64,000 bases of DNA from Emticicia sp. C21 (GTDB lineage Bacteria > Bacteroidota > Bacteroidia > Cytophagales > Spirosomataceae). The notes beneath the pieces were generated by a model, which was given only the letters and a program-made list of their open reading frames with translations, was not told the DNA's origin and made no database searches. The DNA lies in NCBI RefSeq assembly GCF_003418935.1, contig NZ_QVMT01000003.1, positions 310,001-374,000 on the forward strand, given 5' to 3'. Position 1 is the first letter of the stretch. Each line of letters begins with the position of its first letter. Below, in pieces: positions 7,864 to 16,818 of the stretch. Made by a program: the position numbers and the translations under genes.

Positions 7864-8532
7864 TACATTTAACCCCAGATAATTATCAAAAACCACCTTC
7901 TCCAACTCCTCCATTGATAAATCCTTTACCTCCACTGCTTTCTGATAAATGTCTATAATCGAAATATCTTTGTCATCGGTTTCAAGAAAAAGTCTTTCTA
8001 AGGGAATCTCCTGTAAAACTTTCAGGGCGTTAGATTCTTCGTTTAATAATGCTCCGCCTAACGATAAATAGAAACCTTTGTCGAGCAATTGACGGGCTAT
8101 TTCAATTTTGGTATTAAAGCCATGCACCACGAATGGCACTCGGGGCCTGACTATTTTTTTGATGGAGATTAATTCATTATAGCATCTGACACAATGGATA
8201 ATGACAGGTTTTTTCAGGTCTTCGGCAATACGGATTTGCTTGATAAAGATTTCTTCCTGCAAGGGTAGGGGAGCGCCTTTTAATCGGTCAAGTCCGCATT
8301 CTCCGATGAACTTAATGGCCGGATCTTTGGCTATACCTGCCAGTTTTTTTAACTGGAGATTATACAGTTTTTCGTTGATATACCAGGGATGAATACCAGC
8401 GGATAACCAACTTTCGGTGTTTTGGATCTCAAAATTTTCTAAGCCTTCTTCTGAATCAGGGATTATCTCGTTGAAAATAATCTGTTCGTCGGCTTGTTTT
8501 TTCAAAAGATGTGTATGTAAATTGAGCAGCAT
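7861..8532 (-). CDS. TatD family metal-dependent hydrolase
   Basis: A cytoplasmic TIM-barrel metallohydrolase of 223 residues, on the short side for TatD (about 255) but usual for this Bacteroidota subgroup. Metal ligands are visible: the N-terminal LHTH motif at residues 5-7, the glutamate in FIGECGLDR, the histidine in PVIIHCVRCYNEL and VVHGF, and the aspartate in LFLETDD near the C-terminus. TatD proteins are 3'-5' DNases or D-tyrosyl deacylase-like enzymes; the precise substrate is uncertain. The start at 8532 was chosen over 8544 because the HxH motif normally falls at residues 5-8. A TATCTTTG box at 8560-8567 on the minus strand is its probable promoter. Confidence 0.82.
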   Translation of the reverse strand: MLLNLHTHLLKKQADEQIIFNEIIPDSEEGLENFEIQNTESWLSAGIHPWYINEKLYNLQLKKLAGIAKDPAIKFIGECGLDRLKGAPLPLQEEIFIKQIRIAEDLKKPVIIHCVRCYNELISIKKIVRPRVPFVVHGFNTKIEIARQLLDKGFYLSLGGALLNEESNALKVLQEIPLERLFLETDDKDISIIDIYQKAVEVKDLSMEELEKVVFDNYLGLNV

Positions 8533-8559
8533 TTTTATCAACATTATTTATAAGCTCTG

Positions 8560-8567
8560 CAAAGATA
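8560..8567 (-). promoter_or_regulatory. Promoter -7 box of the TatD gene
   Basis: The minus strand reads TATCTTTG, an exact TAnnTTTG box, about 20-25 bases before the start codons at 8544/8532. No well-spaced TTTG -33 box is seen. Confidence 0.5.
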
Positions 8568-8568
8568 T

Positions 8569-9036
8569 ATGCCCGATTTATCAATTACTATCAAATGTGT
8601 ACCTTTCTCCGAACTCAGCCTTGAAGAATTATATGCTATTATGGCTCTAAGGCAGGAGGTTTTTATCGTAGAACAAAACTGCCCGTTCCTTGATGCGGAT
8701 GGCAAAGATAACGTTGCATTACATTTGATGATATTTGATGAAGACGAAAACCTACTGGCTTATACAAGGCTTTTTGATAAAAATGTCTATTATGAGGGCT
8801 ATACTTCTATAGGTAGGGTAGTTACTTCTCCGAAAGCCAGAGGTGGGGGTTTGGGTAAGGTGCTCATGCAACACTCTATAGAAAAAGTGCTCGACCTCTT
8901 CGGCCAAGCACCTATTAAAATCGGAGCACAGAAATACCTCGAGAAATTTTATCAGTCATTAGGGTTTGAGTTGACTGGTAATGATTATATCGAAGACGGA
9001 ATCCCACATACCTATATGATCTATCCGGCTAAATAA
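8569..9036 (+). CDS. elaA: GNAT acetyltransferase, ElaA type
   Basis: 155 residues with the ElaA layout: an N-terminal strand-helix (LSLEELYAIMALRQEVFIVEQNCPF), the acetyl-CoA-binding P-loop RVVTSPKARGGGLGKVLM near residue 90, and the C-terminal KIGAQKYLEKFYQSLGFE block that holds the family's conserved tyrosine. It transfers an acetyl group from acetyl-CoA, probably to an amine; the in vivo substrate of ElaA is not known. It is transcribed away from tatD and ends only three bases before the stop of the convergent CotH gene, so their transcripts must overlap or stop very sharply. Confidence 0.85.
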   Translation: MPDLSITIKCVPFSELSLEELYAIMALRQEVFIVEQNCPFLDADGKDNVALHLMIFDEDENLLAYTRLFDKNVYYEGYTSIGRVVTSPKARGGGLGKVLMQHSIEKVLDLFGQAPIKIGAQKYLEKFYQSLGFELTGNDYIEDGIPHTYMIYPAK

Positions 9037-9039
9037 TAC

Positions 9040-10680
9040 CTATTGCTGCATCATCTTTTTGACTATCGTTCGGCCGTTTGCTTCTAATTGCAGTAGGTTG
9101 ATGCTACTCAAATGCAAACTGGATGGTACCTGTATCATCACCTTATTTTCGCCCACCTGCAAGGTTTCCTGGATCTGAGTCAGAACCTTGCCATTGGTAT
9201 CATAGAGTACCAGATTAGCTTTTTCCGATTTCGGTGAATGAATGTTTATATAAATCCGGTCGAGGAACGGGTTGGGATAAGCATTCATGGAGAGTATATT
9301 TGTAGCGTTTTCTTCGTTGGCCGTAATCTTTAAATCGGTGGGCTGTTTGATATTCGCATCGAGCCAGTTTAAGCGATTGGCCACAAACTGCTTCAGTTCA
9401 TCAATTTCGCCAAACCAGGTATTCGAGATAGGATTTGGTTGCGGCCATACATAAGTTCCCAAAATGGGCCATCTCTGGAAATTCCGGGAAGCAGGGGCTT
9501 GTAATTGTGCCGTTAAACTATCAATATATTTGTTGATTTTATCTAACTGAAATGCCCCTTTCCTACGCTGAAAAGCGTATTCTTCACCCAATTCCCGCAC
9601 AAAAGCAGAATCTTCCATCATTCGTTCCCACCAGAAAGGGACCTGAAATCCATCGGTTGGACAAACGTTGTTAAACTGATAAGCAAAACCCGTATAACTT
9701 TGGCCTTCGCAATAATTCCCGTTGCCATAAGTAAGGTCATAGTCCCACGGTGGGCCGGCTTTTATTTTACCGCCTTTACTATCTTTGTCTTTATAAAAAT
9801 AGGTACTGATACGATACCCATCCAGATTTTTAGCAATCTCGTTGGTAAGAAATAATTTAATAAACGATTGAGTGTCGAAATACTTCCGGTAACCATTTAC
9901 TTTATCTCTGAAATTATTGCTTTGCAGTGCCGTTTCAGCTGTAATAAAATAACTGCTGATATAACTTTTTTGCTGGGATGTGATGGTTTTAGGGGCCTCA
10001 TACTGATAATAAGTCCGGTTATTACCTGAATTATTATTATAGTATTGCGATGTCCAGCCACCTAAAGTGCTGCCTGTTGTTTTATCTACCTTTATAATGT
10101 ATCCGCCTGTAATATCATCCCCTTTCAGGTCGTCTTCTTTCAGTTTTGAAATATCAACTCTGCCCGGTGCGCGTTTAATCTTCTCCATAAAGACATACAC
10201 ACCCATGTATTGATTATTGATGAAAACCTCTACATATTGTGTTCGACTGGCATAAATTCCCATTTCACGCGCCAGCTTCATGGTTACTACGTTATGCATC
10301 AGGCTTTTTTCATTGTAAGAAGCATAGAGAATCCAGTCTGATTCTTCGGGCATACCAAACAAACTGGCATCTTTCGAATTATTTTTATCGTCCCAAAGTT
10401 CAATACCCAAACTTTTTTTAGGAAACATCTGCGATGAGGAACCACGGTATTCGATTCCGATAAAACCACTGTAATGATTAGGTTTATCAGTCATATGATT
10501 GACTTTGCCTGGCCCATTGTAGATAATATCCATTTTAGCTTTAATCTTTGGGTCGTCAGCAATGGTTCCCCCCTGCGTATTGATAAAAATGATGGGCAAA
10601 TTTGAAGAATCGAAGTTTTGTGCCAGTGCAAAAGCCGAGTAGAAACAGAGCACTAGCAGGTTAAAGTAGAATTTTCTCAT
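9040..10680 (-). CDS. CotH kinase family protein with T9SS sorting domain
   Basis: 546 residues with a signal peptide (LLVLCFYSAFALAQ). The central region is a CotH domain: GIEYRGSSSQMFPKKS near residue 75, the conserved YASYNEKSLMHNVV, MGVYVFMEKIKR near residue 160, and the metal-site sequence PPWDYDLTYGN near 315. CotH proteins are atypical secreted kinases that phosphorylate extracellular proteins. The last 80 residues (AYPNPFLDRIYINI ... GKVLT ... NGRTIVKKMM) match a type A T9SS C-terminal sorting domain, so the protein is predicted to be exported across the outer membrane. It is 26 bases downstream of an endonuclease lipoprotein gene, on the same strand and probably in one operon. Confidence 0.85.
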   Translation of the reverse strand: MRKFYFNLLVLCFYSAFALAQNFDSSNLPIIFINTQGGTIADDPKIKAKMDIIYNGPGKVNHMTDKPNHYSGFIGIEYRGSSSQMFPKKSLGIELWDDKNNSKDASLFGMPEESDWILYASYNEKSLMHNVVTMKLAREMGIYASRTQYVEVFINNQYMGVYVFMEKIKRAPGRVDISKLKEDDLKGDDITGGYIIKVDKTTGSTLGGWTSQYYNNNSGNNRTYYQYEAPKTITSQQKSYISSYFITAETALQSNNFRDKVNGYRKYFDTQSFIKLFLTNEIAKNLDGYRISTYFYKDKDSKGGKIKAGPPWDYDLTYGNGNYCEGQSYTGFAYQFNNVCPTDGFQVPFWWERMMEDSAFVRELGEEYAFQRRKGAFQLDKINKYIDSLTAQLQAPASRNFQRWPILGTYVWPQPNPISNTWFGEIDELKQFVANRLNWLDANIKQPTDLKITANEENATNILSMNAYPNPFLDRIYINIHSPKSEKANLVLYDTNGKVLTQIQETLQVGENKVMIQVPSSLHLSSINLLQLEANGRTIVKKMMQQ

Positions 10681-10706
10681 AGGTTCATCTGGTGTTAAGC
10701 ATAATT

Positions 10707-12095
10707 TTATTGGCGGGTGGCCGATACCTTTACAGTCGGGCCATTATCCATTCTACTTTCTAACGTTTTCTGAATGGCCGTTGGTACATTTGACAGGAAG
10801 TCGTATCCGGTTATTTTCTCCAGATCATCTACACTCAACCGGTACTCGCCCCACTTGGTATTAGTTATAGTTTGTTTGTTCGGAATATTTACGGCAATCA
10901 CACGTGTTTCTTCGTTAATGCGGTTTATATCATCTGTGCCAATCGGTAGAATCACTATCACTTTCCAGACTGATTCGGGTACTACCATCTTGCCGTTGTC
11001 TAAGGTAAAACTCTTGCCACCGTTTGAGCCAATACCTGCTTTGCCGTAAACCCCTGCCATGATGTATAATTCATAACCAGCTTCGGCTATTTTGCGACAA
11101 TAAGCTTCCAGATCGGCCCATGCACCTCTGTTATTGTTAGGCGCTTGTGGAATAATGTTCGTCATCAGAAATGTAGCATCATTGTCGGCCACTGTTCTGT
11201 CTCTGTCTCCTGATGGACACAAGTGTCCTCTATCAAATCCCGAGCCGCTGTACTCCTGGTTTTGTACTTTATACCATCCGGCAGGTAGGGTATCGTCAGG
11301 TCTGAAATTATCACCTCTGTCTACGTCTCCTAACCATGCTGTACTTAAATGCCAGCTTACCCAGTTCGCCGAATTACGCGTACGGCTATAAGACAAAACA
11401 TATTGAGGTTTTGTGATCAGATAATTATTTTCATCTTTGGGAGTGGCATTGCTTGGGTTACCCAAAGCCAGATTATCATCGCGTGTGGCTTTCGCTGAAG
11501 TAGTAGTAGGGATATTGGTTGAAGTGATGATAGCAATATCATCAATATTCAGACGATTGCTTCCACCTGATACTTTTCTGATTTCAAAACGGGCTTTATT
11601 AGGTTCATTGACTGTTACCTGCATAAAGCTGAGTTTACCGCCATCGGTCTGGAAACGATTGTCTAGCTTTGTCCAGTTGGCACCACTATTTCTCGATATA
11701 TATAGCTCCCATTCGCTGTCTCCATCGCCTTTATACGCACCGTATGCTATCTTTATTTCTCGTACGCCAGTGATGTCATAATTCATCCGTACGAAGCCTT
11801 TTTCTCTGATTCTGATGGCCTTCTCACCATTTCGGGTGTCATTATTTGCTCCACCTATCAGGGCATCATCAAAATACCATTCTCCACCTGCTAGCTGTAC
11901 CGTAGCTCCGGCATAATTACCTTTTGAGATATCTTCCAATCCTTCAGGAAAACCTTTAGCGAAGTTTACCTTATTGTTTGTATTGGTAGTCGTGTTGGTA
12001 TTAGTAGTGTTAGTAGGTGTTTTACTGGGTAAACATGAACTGACAACAACCGAAATAAATACAAAAAGTATGGATTTTCTTGAAAAAGCAGGCAT
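10707..12095 (-). CDS. Lipoprotein with C-terminal DNA/RNA non-specific endonuclease domain
   Basis: 462 residues. The N-terminus has an SPII lipobox (VVVSSC at residues 16-21) followed by a Thr/Asn-rich linker. Residues about 50-190 look like a beta-sandwich, carbohydrate-binding-like module (GNYAGATVQLAGGEWYF ... LNIDDIAII). The C-terminal 230 residues form a NucA/EndA-type nuclease with the DRGH catalytic motif (GFDRGHLCPSGDRD, His near 291) and the downstream Asn-containing NIIPQAPNNNRGAW that binds magnesium. It would degrade DNA or RNA outside the inner membrane, for nutrient use or competition. No immunity gene is adjacent. A TATTTTTG box at 12116-12123 is the likely promoter. Confidence 0.88.
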   Translation of the reverse strand: MPAFSRKSILFVFISVVVSSCLPSKTPTNTTNTNTTTNTNNKVNFAKGFPEGLEDISKGNYAGATVQLAGGEWYFDDALIGGANNDTRNGEKAIRIREKGFVRMNYDITGVREIKIAYGAYKGDGDSEWELYISRNSGANWTKLDNRFQTDGGKLSFMQVTVNEPNKARFEIRKVSGGSNRLNIDDIAIITSTNIPTTTSAKATRDDNLALGNPSNATPKDENNYLITKPQYVLSYSRTRNSANWVSWHLSTAWLGDVDRGDNFRPDDTLPAGWYKVQNQEYSGSGFDRGHLCPSGDRDRTVADNDATFLMTNIIPQAPNNNRGAWADLEAYCRKIAEAGYELYIMAGVYGKAGIGSNGGKSFTLDNGKMVVPESVWKVIVILPIGTDDINRINEETRVIAVNIPNKQTITNTKWGEYRLSVDDLEKITGYDFLSNVPTAIQKTLESRMDNGPTVKVSATRQ

Positions 12096-12115
12096 AGAAA
12101 AATTACATTTTTTCT

Positions 12116-12123
12116 CAAAAATA
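12116..12123 (-). promoter_or_regulatory. Promoter -7 box of the endonuclease-CotH operon
   Basis: The minus strand reads TATTTTTG (TAnnTTTG type). Transcription would start about 14 bases before the ATG at 12095. No well-spaced -33 box is seen. Confidence 0.4.
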
Positions 12124-12352
12124 GCGAAAAAATCGGTAGAGTGTGCCGTAATGTTATGAAGATGTTAAGAGATGTGGCTGACATAAAAAATAAGCCTCTT
12201 TAACACTCGGCGCATACCCTAACAGACTTACCTCATTTTTATGTCTTATAGGGCTAATAGTCTTCTAAAAGTCATCGTTTGCTCCGACTAATAATTTTTT
12301 GCCGTATTATAAAATTAAAAATTTTCGCTTGGCAGCCACCTCTATAGCCTTT

Positions 12353-12360
12353 TACTTTTG
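12353..12360 (+). promoter_or_regulatory. Promoter -7 box of the SBBP gene
   Basis: TACTTTTG matches TAnnTTTG; a TTG at 12329-12331 lies 21 bases upstream as a weak -33 box. The box supports the start at 12395 rather than the longer open frame beginning at 12299. Confidence 0.55.
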
Positions 12361-12394
12361 CGCATTATTTCTATTAAAACTTTCTTTTTTTGCC

Positions 12395-13924
12395 ATGAAA
12401 CCAGTACTTTTTTTCTGTTGCTTCAGCCTTTTTGCTTTTACGACCAAGGCACAACATGTAACCATTCTACCAGGCGGAATCACCCCGAATAATAATAGTT
12501 CTTTACCCAGATTAGCGTATGAAGCTATTCTGGCGTTACCCTCACCGCAAGGGGGCGACACAGCCTACGACATTACATTCAATTGCCTGCGTTTGTATAA
12601 TGGCAGTAAATGGGTAAGACTCATCAGCGACCAGGATATGAATATGCCAGCTGTTACCGGCTGGAAAGAGGGAGGAAATGGGGAAGATAGAGGTACCAAC
12701 ATTGGAACAGACGCGGCTGGCAATGTATATCTGTCAGGCAACTTTAGCAATACAGTCGATTTCGGTGGTATTTCTTTGACCAGTAGTGGGGGTACTGATG
12801 TTTTTGTTGCCAAATATTCACAAGCAGGTGCATTAGTGTGGGTAAAAAAGGGTGGTGGGATAGTTGGAGACACACCATCTGATATGGCTGTTGATGCAGA
12901 CGGAAATGTAATTATAGCAGGCAACTTTAATTATCCTATTACTTTTGATAATTATATTATTAATCCTGCAGGCTATTTTGATATTTTTCTGGCTAAGTAT
13001 AATACTAATGGGGAATTACAATGGATGAAAAAAGAAGGTGGCAGTGATACAGAGAGTATTACAGGACTGACATTTGATAATGATGGTAATATATTTATGA
13101 CGGGATACTTTTATGAAACATCTCCCTTTTCGGGTGGTGCGATTATCAGCGCGGGTAAAAAAGACATATTTCTGGCTAAATATAATAGCAGTGGTGGTGC
13201 AGTTTGGGTAAGGAGAGCTGGAGGCACCAATGACGATTCTGCGAGTGGTGTAACTGTTGATGAATACGGAAATTCGTACATAACAGGCTATTTTGTAGGT
13301 TCAACTACCATTGGCAATACCAGTTTTAATAGTTATGGTGGCAATGATATTTTTGTTGCGAAGTATGCAGCTAACGGTATTTTTCAGTGGGCCAGACAAG
13401 GTGGTGGTACCGGTGATGATGAGGGAAATAGTATTACTATAGATAATGCAAATTATATCTATGTATTTGGAACTTTTGAAAATTCTTTAACTTTTGGAGG
13501 TTCAAGTGCTACAAGTAAAGGAGATAAAGATGTTTTTCTGGTAAGATATACAGATAACGGCGATGTACATAGTTACGAAGTAGCCGGTGGGCCGAATGCT
13601 GAGGAGGCAAGAAAAGTAAGGGTTGATACCAACAAAAATGTTTACCTAACCGGAGAGTTTTATAATACTACCAATTTTGGACCGATTAATCTCATGAGTT
13701 CGGGAAGTGGAGAAATATTTATTGCCAAATATAGCGGTAGCCTGACATTTCAATGGGTTCAGAAAATGGGTGGTACAGGTTCAGATAAGGTGTTTGGGCT
13801 GGGTGTAGATACTAATGGAAATATCTACCTGACTGGTATGTTTTATACGAACGCTACTTTTGGTTCAAAAACTTTTACAAGTAGTGGATATACTGATATT
13901 TTTGTGGCGAGGGTAAAGGAATAA
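12395..13924 (+). CDS. Secreted SBBP-repeat beta-propeller protein
   Basis: About 509 residues. The start at 12395 begins a signal peptide (MKPVLFFCCFSLFAFTTKAQ); the open frame extends to 12299, but that would place the promoter box inside the gene. From about residue 90 there are eight or so repeats of the pattern GG..D(D/E)..(S/G)..(V/I)D..GN.Y.TG.F...FG......G..D.F.AKY...G...W, the SBBP (seven-bladed beta-propeller) repeat. Such proteins are extracellular; the function of most is unknown. The N-terminal TILPGGI...LPRL-type stretch resembles the short N-terminal module of the proteins at the left of the window. No T9SS sorting domain is visible at the end. Confidence 0.8.
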   Translation: MKPVLFFCCFSLFAFTTKAQHVTILPGGITPNNNSSLPRLAYEAILALPSPQGGDTAYDITFNCLRLYNGSKWVRLISDQDMNMPAVTGWKEGGNGEDRGTNIGTDAAGNVYLSGNFSNTVDFGGISLTSSGGTDVFVAKYSQAGALVWVKKGGGIVGDTPSDMAVDADGNVIIAGNFNYPITFDNYIINPAGYFDIFLAKYNTNGELQWMKKEGGSDTESITGLTFDNDGNIFMTGYFYETSPFSGGAIISAGKKDIFLAKYNSSGGAVWVRRAGGTNDDSASGVTVDEYGNSYITGYFVGSTTIGNTSFNSYGGNDIFVAKYAANGIFQWARQGGGTGDDEGNSITIDNANYIYVFGTFENSLTFGGSSATSKGDKDVFLVRYTDNGDVHSYEVAGGPNAEEARKVRVDTNKNVYLTGEFYNTTNFGPINLMSSGSGEIFIAKYSGSLTFQWVQKMGGTGSDKVFGLGVDTNGNIYLTGMFYTNATFGSKTFTSSGYTDIFVARVKE

Positions 13925-13978
13925 TGTAAATTTTGTCCTGAAATAGATTTATACCAACCTGGTTCATGACGAAACTTA

Positions 13979-16747
13979 TTATTGCCTGAGTGTGCAGGGC
14001 CGGTTTTTGATTTCGGCTCTGAATACACTCGTATTATCTACACTGAAGCCTGCTTTAAGGGTAATACTTTTTGGGGCAAAATAGTAGACCCTGCCATCAC
14101 CAGTTAATTTTTCAGAAGATTCTATAAAAGTGGCTGAACTCTGGATTTTTGAGTCTGCGGTAGTACCGGTCAGGTTTGTGGGGTTATCGCATCGCCTGAA
14201 TGTGAACAATTCTGAATTATAAAATGTATCATTGAAGTTGGCAAGTAGCTCTTGGTCATTTAATGGATAAAAAAAAGCAGGAAAATCACCAGAGGTATAA
14301 TATTGCCTGGGGTCTATTAAAAAAGCATCTTTGGTACCGGCAGATGTGCCATCGCTAGTATAGAGGAAATATTTATCATAGATTGTCCGGGTCTGATTGC
14401 CATATCCAAAAAAATACAATTGATTTTTAAGGCAATATAAGGTTCTTCGAAAATCAAATGGTGATCCCACCCTATTTAAAACAGAGCTTGTGTTGTTGGT
14501 ATTATCTTGTTTATATAAATAAGTAGATGAGTTTGTAATTTTATCTACGTTAAAAAAAACTGCATTATTGCACTCGCAAAATTCATATATATCATTAGAG
14601 ACGTCTGTTAAATCTGCAATTAATGTAGTGCCCGAAGATGTCCCATCTGTTCTCCAGACTTTAGCTCTTTTGTCTGTATAGGGTGTATATTCGGAATAAT
14701 AGATAAAACTCGTGGTAAAATAAAAGTTTTTCAGAGCAAGATTACTTCTGGGGGGAAATGATTTTTGAAAGCTTGTACCCCCTGATGTACCATCTGTTAC
14801 CCAGAGTTCCATACTGTCAGTTGCATCAATCAGAAAAGCCAGTTTGTTTCGAAAGTTTGAATAAGTGGTTTTTATGCTTGAGCCATTGAAAGTTTTTAAA
14901 AGAACTGGAGGGGTAGCATCATTGGTGAGTTTCCATATGCTGAGCGTATTTGGCGTATTCACTGATTTGGTAAAGAAATAAAGTTGCTGGTTATGAACTG
15001 CAGCATATATAAAAGTATCTGATACGTCAAATGTGCTGAGCTTGACAGTCCCGGCATTTGTGCCATCAGTAACCCATATTTCTCCGGAGCCAGCTCCCCC
15101 CACCACGAAATAGGCCTTGTTATTCCGTTGAACAGGATTGAGTAAATTTACATTATTTGAGAAAGTCTTAATCTCGTCTGAAGTATTGGTAGAAGTATTT
15201 ATTTTTTTTAGCTGATTGCCACTTAGCAGGAATAAATCTTTGTTCAAGACAAAAAAACGGTAGGAAGAGCCTAAATTTCCAACTTCAATTTTTTTTGTAC
15301 CCTCAGGAGTTCCATCTGTCTCAAAAAAACTGAGGTAAGCAGGTCCTCCATCATTTGCTGTAAAATAAGACTTTCCATTGGCATTCAGCAGGAATAGCGG
15401 TTCGGCAGATTTGGTAGTGGAGTCCAGATCTTTTACAATTTTTATGGTATCTGCATTCACTTCGTAAATCTCACGGCCAAACCTGTTATTGTTTTTAGGT
15501 ATGCCGTAGGCGAAAATCCTGTTGTTTGTCATACCAAAGGGTATTCTGCCTCTGGAATCTTGAGCGTAAGCGAGTTTATCAGTAATAAATTGTGTTCCTT
15601 CAGTTGTACCATCTGTTTTATAAAATTTTGTAGCAATATTAAAATACAGACTATTATCAAAGGGGTTTTTTATCAGTCTCGGAGTGCCCTCATATTCATA
15701 ATAGAATGAAAGCTCTGATAATTTCTTTACCGTATTACCATCTGTCTTCAATAACTGATAGTTATCGTTAGTAATAAATACAAATTCATCTTTTGACACT
15801 ACTCCTAAATCTGCATCATAAAAAAAGCCTCCCGAAAAAGTAACAAATCTGGTATTGGCTGCCGTTCCATCTGTAACCCAAAGCTGATAGTTAGCATTCA
15901 CCCTGATTAAGAGAAAGGCTTTATTGCCTAAACCAAAAATTTCGGATATGCTAACCTGATCAGTGGGATTAGATTTAAAATTGCTTAAGCTAATGAATGG
16001 ATAAGTACCTGCCTGTGTTCCGTCTGAAATGTATAAAGACTCATAAGCCTTAAAGATTACCCGGTTCCCAAATTTGCGCATATTTTTGCCTAAAATGGTT
16101 TGCTGAGTAGCGTCTTTTAATTTGTGCGTTCCCTCAGGAGTGCCATCCGAAACCCATGTATATAATATGTAGGGAGGATAATCATAGTCTAATGCATTGA
16201 AATAGATAAGACCACCTGTTGCTTCGGTAATACCAGGGCTAAAAAACTCAACATTTTCCGGCTGAATCTTTGTGCTTTCATTGGTAAGTTCATTGTAATA
16301 ATAAACTCCACTCATATGATCTGAATAATAAATTCTGGTGCCGGTTTTAACTATTTTCGGAGGGTATGATGCGTTTATCACTTTCCTTATATCCGGAGAG
16401 TCTAACTTTACAACATATAAGGCAAAAGGGTGCTCATTGTCTATATGAAAGAATATATAATTATCAATGATTGTACACTTTGTAAAGCCTGCATTATCGT
16501 GAGAAAGGCCCATTGAAGCAAAGTTTTTCAGTGTTGTACCATCATAACTCCAGATTCTCAGCTTGTATGTATTAGTAATATAATCTTTATCCTGTTGAAA
16601 AATAACAATCTTGTTACCCACATTCTTAATGAATTTTATATTAGCATCATTAGTAGTGGTATTAATATCTTTCAGGAGATCGAAATGATAGCTTGGTTGT
16701 GCCATGAGGGCATTAGCAAACAAAAGTAGCAGTAGTACTTTTTTCAT
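13979..16747 (-). CDS. Secreted DGT-repeat protein with C-terminal coathanger-like domain
   Basis: About 922 residues with a signal peptide (MKKVLLLLLFANALMAQ, start at 16747). The body is built of some 15 repeats holding the motif (V/S/T)DGT..GT preceded by an ELW(V/I)-type strand, as in large extracellular propeller proteins of Bacteroidota (ELWVTDGT type). The last 60 residues (IQSSATFIESSEKLTG ... YYFAPKSITLKAGFSVDN) match the '3-coathanger stack' C-terminal domain, often found in T9SS cargo. The gene is a tandem duplicate of 16819-19584, 71 bases downstream of it; a 44-base block just before the C-terminal domain is identical in both. Function unknown. Confidence 0.78.
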   Translation of the reverse strand: MKKVLLLLLFANALMAQPSYHFDLLKDINTTTNDANIKFIKNVGNKIVIFQQDKDYITNTYKLRIWSYDGTTLKNFASMGLSHDNAGFTKCTIIDNYIFFHIDNEHPFALYVVKLDSPDIRKVINASYPPKIVKTGTRIYYSDHMSGVYYYNELTNESTKIQPENVEFFSPGITEATGGLIYFNALDYDYPPYILYTWVSDGTPEGTHKLKDATQQTILGKNMRKFGNRVIFKAYESLYISDGTQAGTYPFISLSNFKSNPTDQVSISEIFGLGNKAFLLIRVNANYQLWVTDGTAANTRFVTFSGGFFYDADLGVVSKDEFVFITNDNYQLLKTDGNTVKKLSELSFYYEYEGTPRLIKNPFDNSLYFNIATKFYKTDGTTEGTQFITDKLAYAQDSRGRIPFGMTNNRIFAYGIPKNNNRFGREIYEVNADTIKIVKDLDSTTKSAEPLFLLNANGKSYFTANDGGPAYLSFFETDGTPEGTKKIEVGNLGSSYRFFVLNKDLFLLSGNQLKKINTSTNTSDEIKTFSNNVNLLNPVQRNNKAYFVVGGAGSGEIWVTDGTNAGTVKLSTFDVSDTFIYAAVHNQQLYFFTKSVNTPNTLSIWKLTNDATPPVLLKTFNGSSIKTTYSNFRNKLAFLIDATDSMELWVTDGTSGGTSFQKSFPPRSNLALKNFYFTTSFIYYSEYTPYTDKRAKVWRTDGTSSGTTLIADLTDVSNDIYEFCECNNAVFFNVDKITNSSTYLYKQDNTNNTSSVLNRVGSPFDFRRTLYCLKNQLYFFGYGNQTRTIYDKYFLYTSDGTSAGTKDAFLIDPRQYYTSGDFPAFFYPLNDQELLANFNDTFYNSELFTFRRCDNPTNLTGTTADSKIQSSATFIESSEKLTGDGRVYYFAPKSITLKAGFSVDNTSVFRAEIKNRPCTLRQ

Positions 16748-16818
16748 CACAAAGCTTTGTTTCAGATTTTTACTTGAAATAAATAAGAAATTCATAAAAT
16801 GACAAGAAATTGCTTGTA

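Noticed and set aside
7674-7868. 64-codon minus-strand open frame
   Set aside because: It lies across the paired ACGATTT palindromes and has no family match or start signal; the repeat explains the frame.
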